Of a stretch of 64,000 nt of DNA, positions 20,848 through 30,499 are shown one piece after another (position 1 is the first letter of the stretch; every line of letters begins with the position of its first letter). The stretch comes from Gonocerus acuteangulatus. Taxonomy: Eukaryota; Arthropoda; Insecta; Hemiptera; Coreidae. Under the pieces are notes generated by a model. It searched no databases and was not told the origin of the DNA. It saw only the letters and a list, made by a program, of their open reading frames with translations. The stretch spans positions 23,222,758-23,286,757 of the forward strand of contig OX328128.1 in the NCBI GenBank assembly GCA_946811695.1, given 5' to 3'. A program made the position numbers and the translations under genes.

Positions 20848-21042
20848 TTATTTTCTTGATAGTCTATGTTTCGCGTTGAGAATTAATAAAGCTCAAGGTC
20901 AGACGCTAAAACCAGTGGGTGTGAATCAAAGTATTAGCTGTTTTGCGCACGGTCAGCTTTATGTGGCTGTCACGTGTTAGCAATCCTAGCAGCCTGTATG
21001 CTTTTATCCTTGATGACTATAAGTCTAATATCGTGTATTGCT
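20848..21042 (+). pseudogene. Helitron Pif1-like helicase fragment
   Basis: The frame reads LCFALRINKAQGQTLKPVGV, then CFAHGQLYVAV; after a one-base shift it continues SNPSSLYAFI. This is the C-terminal helicase signature of Helitron Rep-Hel proteins: INKAQGQTL and GQLYVAvSR are superfamily 1 motifs V and VI. The helicase would unwind DNA for rolling-circle transposition. A stop (tag near 20977) and the frameshift show decay, and the Rep domain is absent here. The family call is secure because both motifs are close to consensus and correctly spaced. Confidence 0.82.
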
Positions 21043-21215
21043 GTAAATTAAATTTTTTTTTTAAATGCCCAAACGACGGTGCTTTTAATCCAAAATAAAC
21101 CAAACGATGCATCCAAGAAAAGCTGTCCATAGTCACTATCCACCCAGACGAAGTCACGGGCACCGCTAGTCACTAATAATATAAAAAAATAACTGGTGTT
21201 GCTAAAGTAAAAAAG

Positions 21216-22440
21216 TCCGACTCGCAGGAACTGCATCATCTTAGCGCGGTTTCGTACATCTCGAAGAAATGGAATAGATTAGCATCACAAATCACAGGAA
21301 ACTGACAGTAGCCAACTTACACAGAAGCGGATAATTCTTAATCTGTATAAGTCATTACTATTATGTACTGAAAACGTACTTACTCTTTGACTACTGCTGA
21401 GAAGGCTCTATTCTAAACAACCAAAAATTCGTTGTCATTTTAAGTATCTTGTTTTACTAGCAAATTCGTTTTACTGTTATAATCAACTGTAAATATGTGC
21501 TTCATGGCGATTAAAATTCCATTCTGTCGTGGATTAAATCTTTCTATAAAATAAGAAATAACGATAACTTCAGTTGGAGGCTATGAGGAAGGTTATATAG
21601 ATAGGAGAATTCAAAACAAACTACGTCATCATGATTAGCCACTGCCATCATGATTACCACAGCCACTCCAAACTTATTACCAATACCTTTCACCGTTTCT
21701 TAGCATATTTTACTACACTACTAATTTTACTGATAAATGCAATTTAAAACAAGAAACAACCAATTAAAAAGTGAGAAAAACAAAGAGAAAAACCCTTTAA
21801 AAACAACAAAACAAACACTTTTTTAGTTTTAAGCGCTTATATCTCTGATTGACGTTGCCCTATCGAATATTGCTTCAGAACCATTTTTGTAGAGAATTTA
21901 GTAAGCATTCGAATGGTCTCCATCCAATTGCCACGATTTCCCAACTGTTATCGAGATATTTACGAAAATGTATTAAGATCCGAAAACTTTTCATGTCTAT
22001 TAATAAAATAATTTTTTTCGCATACTTCCTTAACTCCAAATATAACCAAAATTTAAACATCTTAGTTGGAATTAATTTCCAAGATGTAGAAAATATTTCA
22101 ATTGAATCCCGCGATTCTAAGTACCCTCAAAAAAAATAATTACTTGCAAAAACATTGATTCCACTTTTCTCAGAAACGGTTACAGATATCGCTTTAAAAA
22201 TGGTTTCATTCGTTTTCTTATGTTATGAAACGTATAAAACAAGTACCTGGAAGCATATAAACTCAAAAACCTAAGCGTTACGATTTTTTTTTGCGTGAAT
22301 TTCGCCCCAAACACTACCTTCCCGTGGGCGGATTCTGCTGGTTAACGAACTTGACCTTTCAAATTAGAAGGCAGATTTTTGTACCAAATGTGATCAAAAT
22401 CGGGCCATTTTTGAGCTTGCTAGAGCGTTAACAGACAAGC

Positions 22441-22512
<72 letters not shown>

Positions 22513-22636
22513 TATATATATACAAATTTGGACCACCTATATTTTCGTGATCTATAGGGTCTGAAACGTGAAAGTTTCTAGTTGGCACTTCCGGATTGCG
22601 TCGTGAGGTCAACTTCATAAGCGGGGTCTCCCTATG
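21216..22636 (+). mobile_element. Family Y element, second long copy
   Basis: It begins gtccgactcgcaggaactgc and catcttagcgcgg, then shows the same internal blocks as the 7040-8006 copy in the opposite orientation: tatgttatg, gcggattctgctggttaacg, a (TA)n tract and ggcacttccggatt. It ends near ataagcggggtctccc, where the hairpin end is degraded. The length of 1.4 kb suggests this copy is closer to full size. Confidence 0.65.
22443..22511. repeat. (TA)n microsatellite inside family Y
   Basis: Same internal position as the tract at 7175. Confidence 0.95.
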
Positions 22637-22639
22637 TTT

Positions 22640-23490
22640 TCATATTGCTTGTTGCTTTTCTATCATATTAAAACTAAACTTTTCTAGCACCTTTAAAATA
22701 GCGACTTTCACTTTTGCATAGAAAAAATAAATATATAATGGACACTTTTGCGACCGCACTTAAACTCCAAGCCCGTTTTTACGTAAACCCAACAACTTTT
22801 ACTCGGATAGGGCATTTAAATAAGAATTATTACACTTATGCGTTTATTATTACTCTTGTACATAAAAGGTATAATTATAGACAGTTCTATGTCCTAATAC
22901 ATACATATACATAAATAACAACATAAATTGAAGTTTTTCAAGTGGATTTGAGTGAAAATCCATAGGTATTAACCTTTTGGAGAGAAATCTAAAACGTTCA
23001 TTATCCTCGAGCGATTTGGAAGGTATAATTGCAGCAAATGGGCAGTAATTTGAGTTACGGGCTTAAAATTATCCGAATCTAATTACGATTATCCAGGGGC
23101 TGTGAGGGCATTGGGTCAGGCCACAGTCATTCCTTTGAACTTTTGGTATTTACTTCAAAGTTTTTTTTGTTTCCAATGCTCAAATGATAGATGTATTACT
23201 ACAGTAAACGTTTATTTGTGATCGAGATAGAAAATATTTGATTCAATATATGTGTAGAAGAGACCAGTCAAAACTTCCGACCCGCAGAAACTGCGTCATC
23301 TCAGCGTGTTTTTCTATATTTTAAGTGTTATATCGAAAGTTTAGTATAGAATCTTACAATATGTTTTTTTTTTCACAATAATAGTTAACATTTAACCTCT
23401 CCATCAAAGAATTTGATTGAAAAGCAAAAAAGCTTACATGGGGTCAGCTCTGCCACCAATGCGTGACAATAGAATAAAAAATATTGTAAT
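22640..23490. other. AT-rich interval with a Y-end relic
   Basis: Near 23270-23310, acccgcagaaactgcgtcatc resembles the Y arm but is diverged. No coding signal otherwise. Confidence 0.4.
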
Positions 23491-23494
23491 GAGA

Positions 23495-23700
23495 TGCAGA
23501 CAAAGTGATATGAAGTCAAAGAATGGTTTGGAATCGGCTAGGAGGAAACGTCAGATGTACAGTTAAATCTATATTTCCCAACGTTCCGGCATGCTAATCG
23601 GTAAGTGAACGACGTATTCTTGGTGGCCATGGATAAGTGTCAACTTATCCAACGATTGGGGCCGAATCCCAAACGTTCCTTGACTTTTTATAAGCAATAT
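23495..23700. mobile_element. Degraded PLE terminal relic
   Basis: A left block (tttggaatcggctaggagg, then aaacgtcag) and a right block (ggggccgaatcccaaacgtt, then ccttgacttttt) face each other as inverted repeats. Between them is a degenerate hammerhead-like segment around 23577-23627. It matches the layout of the intact relic immediately downstream. Confidence 0.55.
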
Positions 23701-23734
23701 CATCACCTAATTTTATTGCGTGACATTAAATCTT

Positions 23735-24387
23735 TGATACGAAGACAGGTATAGTTGGGATTCGGCTAGGAGAAAAACGTCAGACTTTCAAAAAGAAATC
23801 TGTATTTTGGACGTTTCGACTGCAACAATGGCAGCCTTCTTCAGCTAAAAAATATATACAACTTATAAGTAAAGAAAATGTACAACTAGTAAGTAAAAGA
23901 CAGGCAGAAATGAGCGGAGTATATATATCAATACAATAAATTTTAACCAATCTTATTTTTAAAAACAATGAAAATACGGTAGTTGGAAAGAAAACAGCAT
24001 GTAGAAAGTGTTAGTAAAAACAGTACAAAGAAAATTAAACAGTAAAAACAACGAACATTTTTTATGTAGTGAAAAACAAAATCTATTTTATAAGTGAATA
24101 CAATTTATAACAATTAATATATAGATACATACCACTAGAGAATGCCTACGGGGGAGGGAGGAAGACCTCGAGGACAACTTGTAACCATGGTTAGAAGTAT
24201 GAACGACAGCAACTACACCGGTGGTCTTTATAGTTATGAAAAAGGGTGGGGAGGCGGTAAATCGATGAAGATGAAAGGTACAATTGCTGGGTTGTACAAG
24301 GTACAATTGCTGGGTTGTAAAATTCTTTTTGAAAGTCTGACGTTTTTCTCCTAGCCGAATCCCAACAATACCTGTCTTCGTATCTCT
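23735..24387 (-). mobile_element. PLE-derived element with 65-bp inverted ends
   Basis: Arms of about 65 bp, gatacgaagacaggta through cagactttcaaaaag (23735-23798) and the inverse (24320-24387), bound a 650-bp unit. It contains a hammerhead core on the minus strand and sequence related to the 3' region of the 2440-3490 PLE (cctacgggggagggaggaag against the weaker gccgagcggcagagg). No protein gene remains. This resembles the complex terminal repeats of PLEs left as a solo unit. Confidence 0.65.
23809..23844 (-). ncRNA. Hammerhead ribozyme core, best copy
   Basis: On the minus strand: CTGAAGA, stem II (GGCTGC with GCAGTC), GAAAC, then GTC as cleavage triplet. All core positions match CUGANGA/GAAA/NUH, and stem II pairs over six positions with one G-T pair. 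Stem III is the dimer-type ACGT palindrome. Bases on either side (tttttag and aaaata) can form stem I after one mismatch. Confidence 0.72.
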
Positions 24388-24897
24388 ACAGCGGCTAACT
24401 ATCTCCATCTATATTTTAAATCTTTGATGTGTGGTCATAAGGGCTTAAGTCATTTTGAGCATTTGGAGATTATGAGGTAGTATTGTAGCATAAAATCTCT
24501 GCTACATTTGGTATTAAGTTCTTAAGCTGAACATTAAAAATGAGTTAGCTGTACCAATTGATATTATACTGATATGATATTATATTGATATGATAGCCTT
24601 AATCAAGTTTATCACTTCCTTCCGGATATGAAGGAACATTGCTTTTGCTCTCCTGAACAATTAATATTTTGACTTAAGCCATTTTGAACGCGCATCAAAG
24701 AAATATATATTCAGAAATAAATATAAATATTATAATAAAATCAAAATTAAAATGACTTAATTAATATTTATAATATTAGTCATTATAATAGGGTCCCCGA
24801 AAAGTCCAGCCATTTTTCGCTCTAAAGAAAAAATGGACTTATATATTTACTTCCAGAAAGGTTCTTTATTTTTGCCCATTAAGAATAATTTAAATTC

Positions 24898-24900
<3 letters not shown>

Positions 24901-24967
<67 letters not shown>

Positions 24968-24969
24968 AT

Positions 24970-25001
<32 letters not shown>

Positions 25002-25036
25002 TTGTATATATACATGTACATATATATATATTTATA
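24901..25036. repeat. (TA)n and (CA)n composite microsatellite
   Basis: TA run, short CA run, then TA again. It lies just outside the left arm of an inverted repeat at 25036. Confidence 0.9.
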
Positions 25037-25109
25037 TTCTTTTTTATCCTAGGAGGCATGGGGTCATTAAAGCAGTCTTCCTTTATTATAGCACTTTAAT
25101 TATACGTTA

Positions 25110-25526
25110 ATGAAATCATTTTATGAATTGAATAATATTGTTAAAAAACAAGTTAGAATTAGACTGAGGTTACAATTTTTAAAAAACTGTAATAAAACTA
25201 AATGCTTTCCGAAATTTATAAGAAATAAAACTAATAAATTGTATGAAATATTTAATGTTACGTTTAGTGGATATAAGAAGTTTGTTAATATAGTAAATAG
25301 CTTTAAATATAAAATTTTAGATTTGGAAATTTCTAGGAATTACGCTATGTTAGAAAAATTAAATAAAAAAGAAGAGTCATGTAAAAGTACTCTCGTTACC
25401 CAAATAGAAGGTGCAAAAATTAAAGAAGTGGTTGACACATACTTTAGACTATATAAGACAAGAATACTAACGCAATTTGACAAAAATGATTCGAAAACGT
25501 CCGTCACGCAGGAGCTGCATAACTAA
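25110..25526 (+). pseudogene. Lysine-rich 138-codon frame, possibly PLE-like
   Basis: The frame opens MKSFYELNNIVKKQ and has basic, helix-rich sequence with RLRLQFLKNCNKTKCFPKFI, then long charged helices. The pattern (hydrophobic-F-L-x2-C followed by P-K-F) reminds me of the N-terminal region before the reverse transcriptase of Penelope-like elements, but I cannot confirm that. The last dozen codons or so are not native: at about 25497 the family X terminal sequence gtccgtcacgcagg begins, and it supplies the stop. The protein is therefore truncated by insertion. It sits directly after the left inverted arm, as expected for a gene of that element. Confidence 0.35.
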
Positions 25527-26395
25527 GCACTTTCCTCAGAATTTGGGTAGTGTAGGCTGCTTTCCAGAACAATTTGCTTAAAATATCCTACATAAATAAA
25601 ATAAAAACATGAATAGTTCTCTTTTAAATTTGTAATGAGTAACTGATCAATTAATAATTTGCTTCCAGAGTTATGTTTACACATGGTACCTATTAAACTT
25701 CGTAATAAATACAAAAATCCTCATATTATCGTATTTTGATCTAACGCAGGAACAGGATACAGTCACTCTAGTGGTAGAAAGCGCTCCTTGCGGCGGCTTT
25801 GTGAACCTACGTCTGATGGGGTTTTCTATTGAAATATATTACAAATTAAACCCCCGCTTTCCGATTGACCGATTCAGCTCATTTCTACAACACTTCTTTC
25901 TCATGAGTTACCCACGACGTATACCGCGTTTCGTTACAATACAGCAGAAATTACGACCGGTATATTAAGAATTTGGGTCAGGAGTAAACCCCCCCTTCTT
26001 ATGAACCGATTTAGTTTATTTTTACAACACATATTTACCTGTAGATTACCACTACGAATGCCGAGTTTCGTCGAAATATACCAAAAATCACTGCTGGTAG
26101 TGGCGAATCGGTATTGTGGGTCCGGAGTAAACCCCCCCTTCTAATGAACCGATTTAGTTCATTTTTATATCTCACTTTTCTCTATATTACCACTACGAAT
26201 ACCAAGTTTCGTTGAAATATAACAAATATTACGGCTGACATAGTCAAATTAGTGTTTTGGGTTCGGAGTAAACCCCCCCTTCCGGTGGACCGACTTTGGT
26301 GGTTAACGAACTCGTTCAATCGTTTGCTAATTGAATGCTATATACCAAGTTTCGTGACGAAAAAACAAAAACTCTGGCCGCTATCGTGTTAACAG

Positions 26396-26455
<60 letters not shown>

Positions 26456-26562
26456 TACTAGTAGTCTACTAGGTAGGATCGATAAAGATTTGAAGAAATT
26501 TTTCAAAAATTCCGTCATGAGTCCAACCTCAATAGCTACTTTCCTTCGGAGGAAAGTGCTAA
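25497..26562 (+). mobile_element. Family X element, full-length copy
   Basis: It starts gtccgtcacgcaggagctgc, ataactaagcactttcctc, and ends ccttcggaggaaagtgct, so short inverted ends (AGCACTTTCCTC) bound it. Inside are three to four tandem units of about 135 bp (with gtaaacccccc and tgaaccgatttagttcattt), a (TA)n tract at 26398-26453, and the block tctttatcgatcct inverted. Copies or relics: 43063-46123, 57375-63440 and 37670-37960. The end arm is related to that of family Y, so both belong to one superfamily, possibly Helentron-associated. Confidence 0.7.
26398..26453. repeat. (TA)n microsatellite inside family X
   Basis: Follows gtgttaacagacaca, the same junction as in the other X copies. 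Confidence 0.95.
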
Positions 26563-26683
26563 AAATCCGACAGTCTTTTAAATGGGCCGAATAAATAAAG
26601 TAGTATAATAAAGGAAGACTGCTTTAATGACCCCGTGGCTCCTAGGATAAAAAAGAATTTAGATATTTTGGGTCATCTACAAG

Positions 26684-26691
<8 letters not shown>

Positions 26692-26771
<80 letters not shown>
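26692..26771. repeat. (TA)n microsatellite
   Basis: About 40 TA units outside the right arm of the 25036-26660 element. Confidence 0.95.
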
Positions 26772-26776
<5 letters not shown>

Positions 26777-26883
26777 TTGATTTAATATCACGCAGGATAT
26801 TTTGTTCTGTGCTAGTCTTGAAGATGGCTGACCAAAGAGAGCATTATCGCCATATTATATGTTTTTATTTCAAAGAAGAGAGT

Positions 26884-27030
26884 AGACATGCGCGCCGCGC
26901 CGGCGCCGCTACGCCACGCCGGGTTTTAATGACGCCGCCGCCGCCGAGCCTATTCAGTCGGCGCGCCGAGGGGAGGAAATCTACTAGTGTACTGCATGGT
27001 GACCGGCCGGCGCCATTTTGAGCTTACCTT
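26884..27030. repeat. GC-rich island, left member of a pair
   Basis: cgcgccgcgccggcgccgct and gacgccgccgccgccgagcc stand out against the AT-rich background. tagacatgcgcgcc at the left edge is matched by its inverse ggcgcgcatgtcta at 28250, so the two islands may be ends of one element. Confidence 0.6.
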
Positions 27031-27602
27031 CTGATCGATTAAACGCTTGTGTGTTGTGATCGTTGATTGGAAAATGACAAAGCTTGTATCAGAAAAGCCT
27101 AAAATAAAATAATTTTATATAAACATACTCGACGATATAAAACTAAAAATACGTCCGACTCTCAGGAACTGCTTCATCTTAGCGCGGTTCCCTTCTTAGC
27201 CCTAGTGCTATTTGTAAAGGAATAAATACAGTTTATGGATAGGGTTTGATCTTTCTTTAAAAATATAAGAGAGAAAACTTTATTTTAAACAAAATAAAAT
27301 GGGCTCCCCAATTAAATTGGGTTGCTAGGTATACAGCGTGCTTATCATCCATTCGGAAATAGGGTCAATTTTCAGGCTGAAGATGTAAGGATTTCGAAAT
27401 AAGTAATAGAGAATAAAGAAGATGAAGACGAAGATAGTGATGGATGAGAAGGAATGTCCAAATCTCAAACAAAAGGAAGTTTAAGAAGCCACAAAAGGAA
27501 ACTGACAGTATCCTAGGACTCCTCGACAACACAACGTTCGCCCCGTGAAAACACTATTATCATTAAGTGTCTCATTTTCTTGCCTTATAGACTAATTTTT
27601 AT

Positions 27603-27604
<2 letters not shown>

Positions 27605-27636
<32 letters not shown>

Positions 27637-27764
27637 GGCGCAACGACGTCTAGGCCATTAGCGCCGACATCCAGGGTGCAGAAAGGAATGTTCCCAACGA
27701 GCCGTGGGATGAGAACATTCCTGCCGCCGCGGCGGCACCGGTAGGGATCGAACCCACGATGTAC
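27605..27764 (-). mobile_element. SINE A, minus strand, 5'-truncated
   Basis: On the minus strand it starts within the B-box (gggttcgatccctaccggtg), includes gagccgtgggatgagaac inverted, and runs to the shared tail ggcgctaatggcctagacg and gcgccgt, then an A tract of about 30. The body has a local GC insertion (gccgccgcggcggc). Confidence 0.8.
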
Positions 27765-28070
27765 CCAAACCGAAAATGAGTTACATAAACATTTGTTCCA
27801 CTATCAAAAACTGTTCGCTTTAAAAACGGTTTCATTCGTTTTCGTATGTTAAGGAATATATTATGCGAGTATCTGCAAGCATATAAACCCGTAGACATAA
27901 GCGTTACGATTTTTTTCGCGGGAAGTTCTCGCCAACACCACTCGGAGGACGGATTCTACTGGTTAACGAACTTGACGTTTCAAATTAGACGATTTTTGTA
28001 CCAAAGATCTTCAAAATCTGACCATCAGCCACCATGTCTATTTCTGAGCCTGTGAAATAGCGGACAAATA

Positions 28071-28073
<3 letters not shown>

Positions 28074-28132
<59 letters not shown>
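28074..28132. repeat. (TA)n microsatellite inside family Y
   Basis: Same internal position as in the other Y copies. Confidence 0.95.
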
Positions 28133-28133
<1 letters not shown>

Positions 28134-28171
28134 TGTGATTAAAATTTTAACATCTCCCTTGGGGGTTAAAT

Positions 28172-28262
28172 AAAAATAGCCCACGCCGCGCGCGCCGCCG
28201 CCGCCGGCCATTTTAGTCCAGCGCGCCGCCGCCGGAAAATTCAGCCTCGGCGCGCATGTCTA
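28172..28262. repeat. GC-rich island, right member of a pair
   Basis: cgccgcgcgcgccgccgccg and gcgccgccgccggaaaatt, ending ggcgcgcatgtctaga, which mirrors the left edge at 26884. Local GC content is far above the window. Confidence 0.6.
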
Positions 28263-28264
28263 GA

Positions 28265-28985
28265 AGAGAGCAAGCCTGGTGAGATGGCTCAGAAAAGTTT
28301 TTCGGAATCCGGTATCTGTTGACAAGTTTAAATGATAGTTACAAAAATTTAAGCTGGGTAATGTCGTCAACAAAGATGATGAACAACTTTACGGCCTTCT
28401 ACCATTGAGAACGATCATCTTAATGACTTCATCGTCGAAAGCTTAACAAACCAAGAAATACTACCCGTAACCGTATGAAGAAGATTGGGCACATAAGCCG
28501 ATATGGTGTTTCGGAAATACCAAGTTTGAATGAGGGTAATTCACATCTTGCATATCATTCTTGAGAAAGTGCCTTTTTTAAAATGATTTTTCACAGTTAA
28601 AGAAAAATTGATCATCTACCGTATCTTTCTGTGCAACGGATCATGTTTTTAACCAGTGAAGCGCCTGCAACTCTATTTGAAGGTAGAATTTGGTGGGATT
28701 TTCAAAGTATAATTTATTACTTTTTACTACCACCTGGCCAAAACATAAATTCTGGAAATATCTGGTTAAAGCGGATTTTTTCCAACATTTTAAAAGTAGA
28801 CCATATGTTTCATTGCCCGTTCGCCACCGGGTTGTGGAATCCTCCGTGCTCTCCAAATCTTTCACTCTCTGAATAACATCCGTTATTATCATAACAGAGT
28901 TGAAGTGAAAGAGTTATCAGTTCTTCGGGGAAAAATTCCTTGAATAACTTTTTTGCCTCAAAACCTACAATTTCCGAAATAACGA
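28265..28985. other. Interval with weak open frames
   Basis: Frames on both strands overlap at 28631-28892, but none has a motif I recognise, and the two strands cannot both be coding. I make no gene call. Confidence 0.4.
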
Positions 28986-29500
28986 TCTTTTAGTAGCCAG
29001 AACGTTGGCGGGAGGTTACCAGACAACAAGGAACGTATATTGTTTTATAAAGTTTTCCTATTTTCTTGAAATGTTTTATTATACGTATAACCTAAGGAAA
29101 AACGATTTTCCTGAATTAAATGTTATAATCACGCCACTTATTAGAATACCGCTAAAAGCAATTACAAAAACAACGAGCAATAAAAAACATAGAAAAATCA
29201 CAAACAACAGTTCAAAGCAACGGAACCGACACTCTCGAAGTTCTAGGCAGTTATTTCTCCGACTGGGATGGTTCCATAGAAAATTACTTCAGAACCGTTA
29301 TAGAGAGAATTAAGTAACTTTTCTTTTACCAAAAATCACAAACCTGCTCGCATCAGTTAATAAAATGTTTCCCCTTCAATACTTCCTGAACTCAAAACAT
29401 AACCAAAATTTAAATATCCTACTAGATCGGATGAATGTCAAAACTCTCCAATAGAGAAGAAAAACTTTATTTCTTGTAAATAAAGAATGCTGCTGAAATA

Positions 29501-30034
29501 TTTTTTTTATTTATTTTGTTAATGCTCAGCCTCTATGGCGAAAAGCATATAATCCTCAGTGTGAGCCGATGTAGGTGCTGCAACAATCGATGCCACTCCA
29601 AAAAATCATCCATGTGAGTACATATGTTAAGTTGGATAGATTTAAAAACAAATAGGTTGAAAATAAATGAGAAATAAAAGAAATAATTATATACCTATAT
29701 ATCTATAAAAAAAAGAAATAAAATAAACACTGAAATATTTTGTTATTAATAGGAGATGGTAGTAAAATGTAAAGCATAAATCATTCTGTATCGCTGTGAT
29801 TTTATTGTAAGAAGAAGTGAATTGGAATTCTTAGGATTATGTGACCATTTGCCCCAGGTTGTATGTGAAGTCTATATTTTGTCGAAAATGTTATTGTTTT
29901 TCAAATAGGTCAGTATTGTATCAATATATTGACTGCCTTCAGAAAGTATATCTGTCACGTCATGTGGAATGTCCAAGTTAGTCCGTAACCGACAGTCTGT
30001 TAATATATGTTTTACAGTAAGGTCTGTATAAACT
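29501..30034 (-). mobile_element. 5'-truncated I-group LINE with 12-bp TSD
   Basis: 12-bp duplications gctgctgaaata at 29489-29500 and 30035-30046 flank it. On the minus strand the order is ORF2 C-terminus, about 360 bases of 3' UTR, then a short poly-A (T run at 29501-29508). All features fit target-primed reverse transcription with 5' truncation. Confidence 0.85.
29872..30029 (-). pseudogene. LINE ORF2 extreme C-terminus
   Basis: The minus-strand frame reads TDLTVKHILTDCRLRTNLDI and ends YLKNNNIFDKI at a TAG. It aligns by eye with the last 50 codons of the 19726-20632 copy (PLTIKHILTDCRERQDIDL), including the His and Cys of the C-terminal Cys-His motif. The rest of ORF2 was lost by 5' truncation. 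It cannot function alone. It shows that at least two diverged members of one LINE lineage have inserted in this window. Confidence 0.85.
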
Positions 30035-30499
30035 GCTGCTGAAATAAATTGAGTTGCTATATACGCAGCCTGCTAATCATTCTTTCGAAAATGCATATTA
30101 TTAATTTTGGGGGTGTTAGTTAATTTATTTTAGAATATGGAGGGAAAGAAAAAGAAATTTAGTAATTTAGTAGTTCTATCGATGTAATTTTGTAAGTTAA
30201 TTTTTAAGGAGGGTAAATTTTTGTTTGTATCAAATTTATTAGATATTCATCGCTTCTGACTACCCAAACCGAAAATTATTTAGAAAAAGTAGTCTTATAC
30301 AGTTTTCTCGAAAACGATTTTAAATATTGGCTCCGCTTAGTTAAAGAACCAGTAAAATTTGTACCTTCTAGCCATTTATTAACGAAGCAAAAAGTGATTT
30401 TTTTTTGTCACCCAAAATTACCATAAACAAACACTGTGCCGATGGACAGATTTTGATGGTTAACGCACAGTTTTTAAATTGGGCTATACATTTGTATAC

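Larger units (their letters stand above)
19410..21169 (+). mobile_element. Helitron remnant split by a LINE
   Basis: A Pif1-like helicase fragment at 20848-21042 is followed by a plausible Helitron 3' end, aagtcacgggcaccgCTAG followed by T at 21169/21170. Sequence left of the LINE insertion (about 19410-19725) is assigned here only because the 15-bp LINE target duplication shows it was contiguous with 20648 onward. The 5' terminus is not located. Confidence 0.5.
25036..26660. mobile_element. Unclassified element with about 55-bp inverted arms
   Basis: ggggtcattaaagcagtctt at 25064 and its inverse aagactgctttaatgacccc at 26616 lie in matching arms of about 55 bp (25036-25090, 26600-26660), and (TA)n tracts lie outside both. 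The interior holds a lysine-rich reading frame (25110 onward) and is interrupted by a family X element. The arrangement suggests a transposon carrying its own gene, but no terminal signature lets me name the superfamily. Confidence 0.5.
27149..28140 (+). mobile_element. Family Y element, third copy
   Basis: Begins acgtccgactctcaggaact and cttcatcttagcgcggttcc, carries the block ggttaacgaacttgacgttt and ends at a (TA)n tract. A SINE A fragment (27605-27764) has inserted into it. It lies between the two GC-rich islands. Confidence 0.6.
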
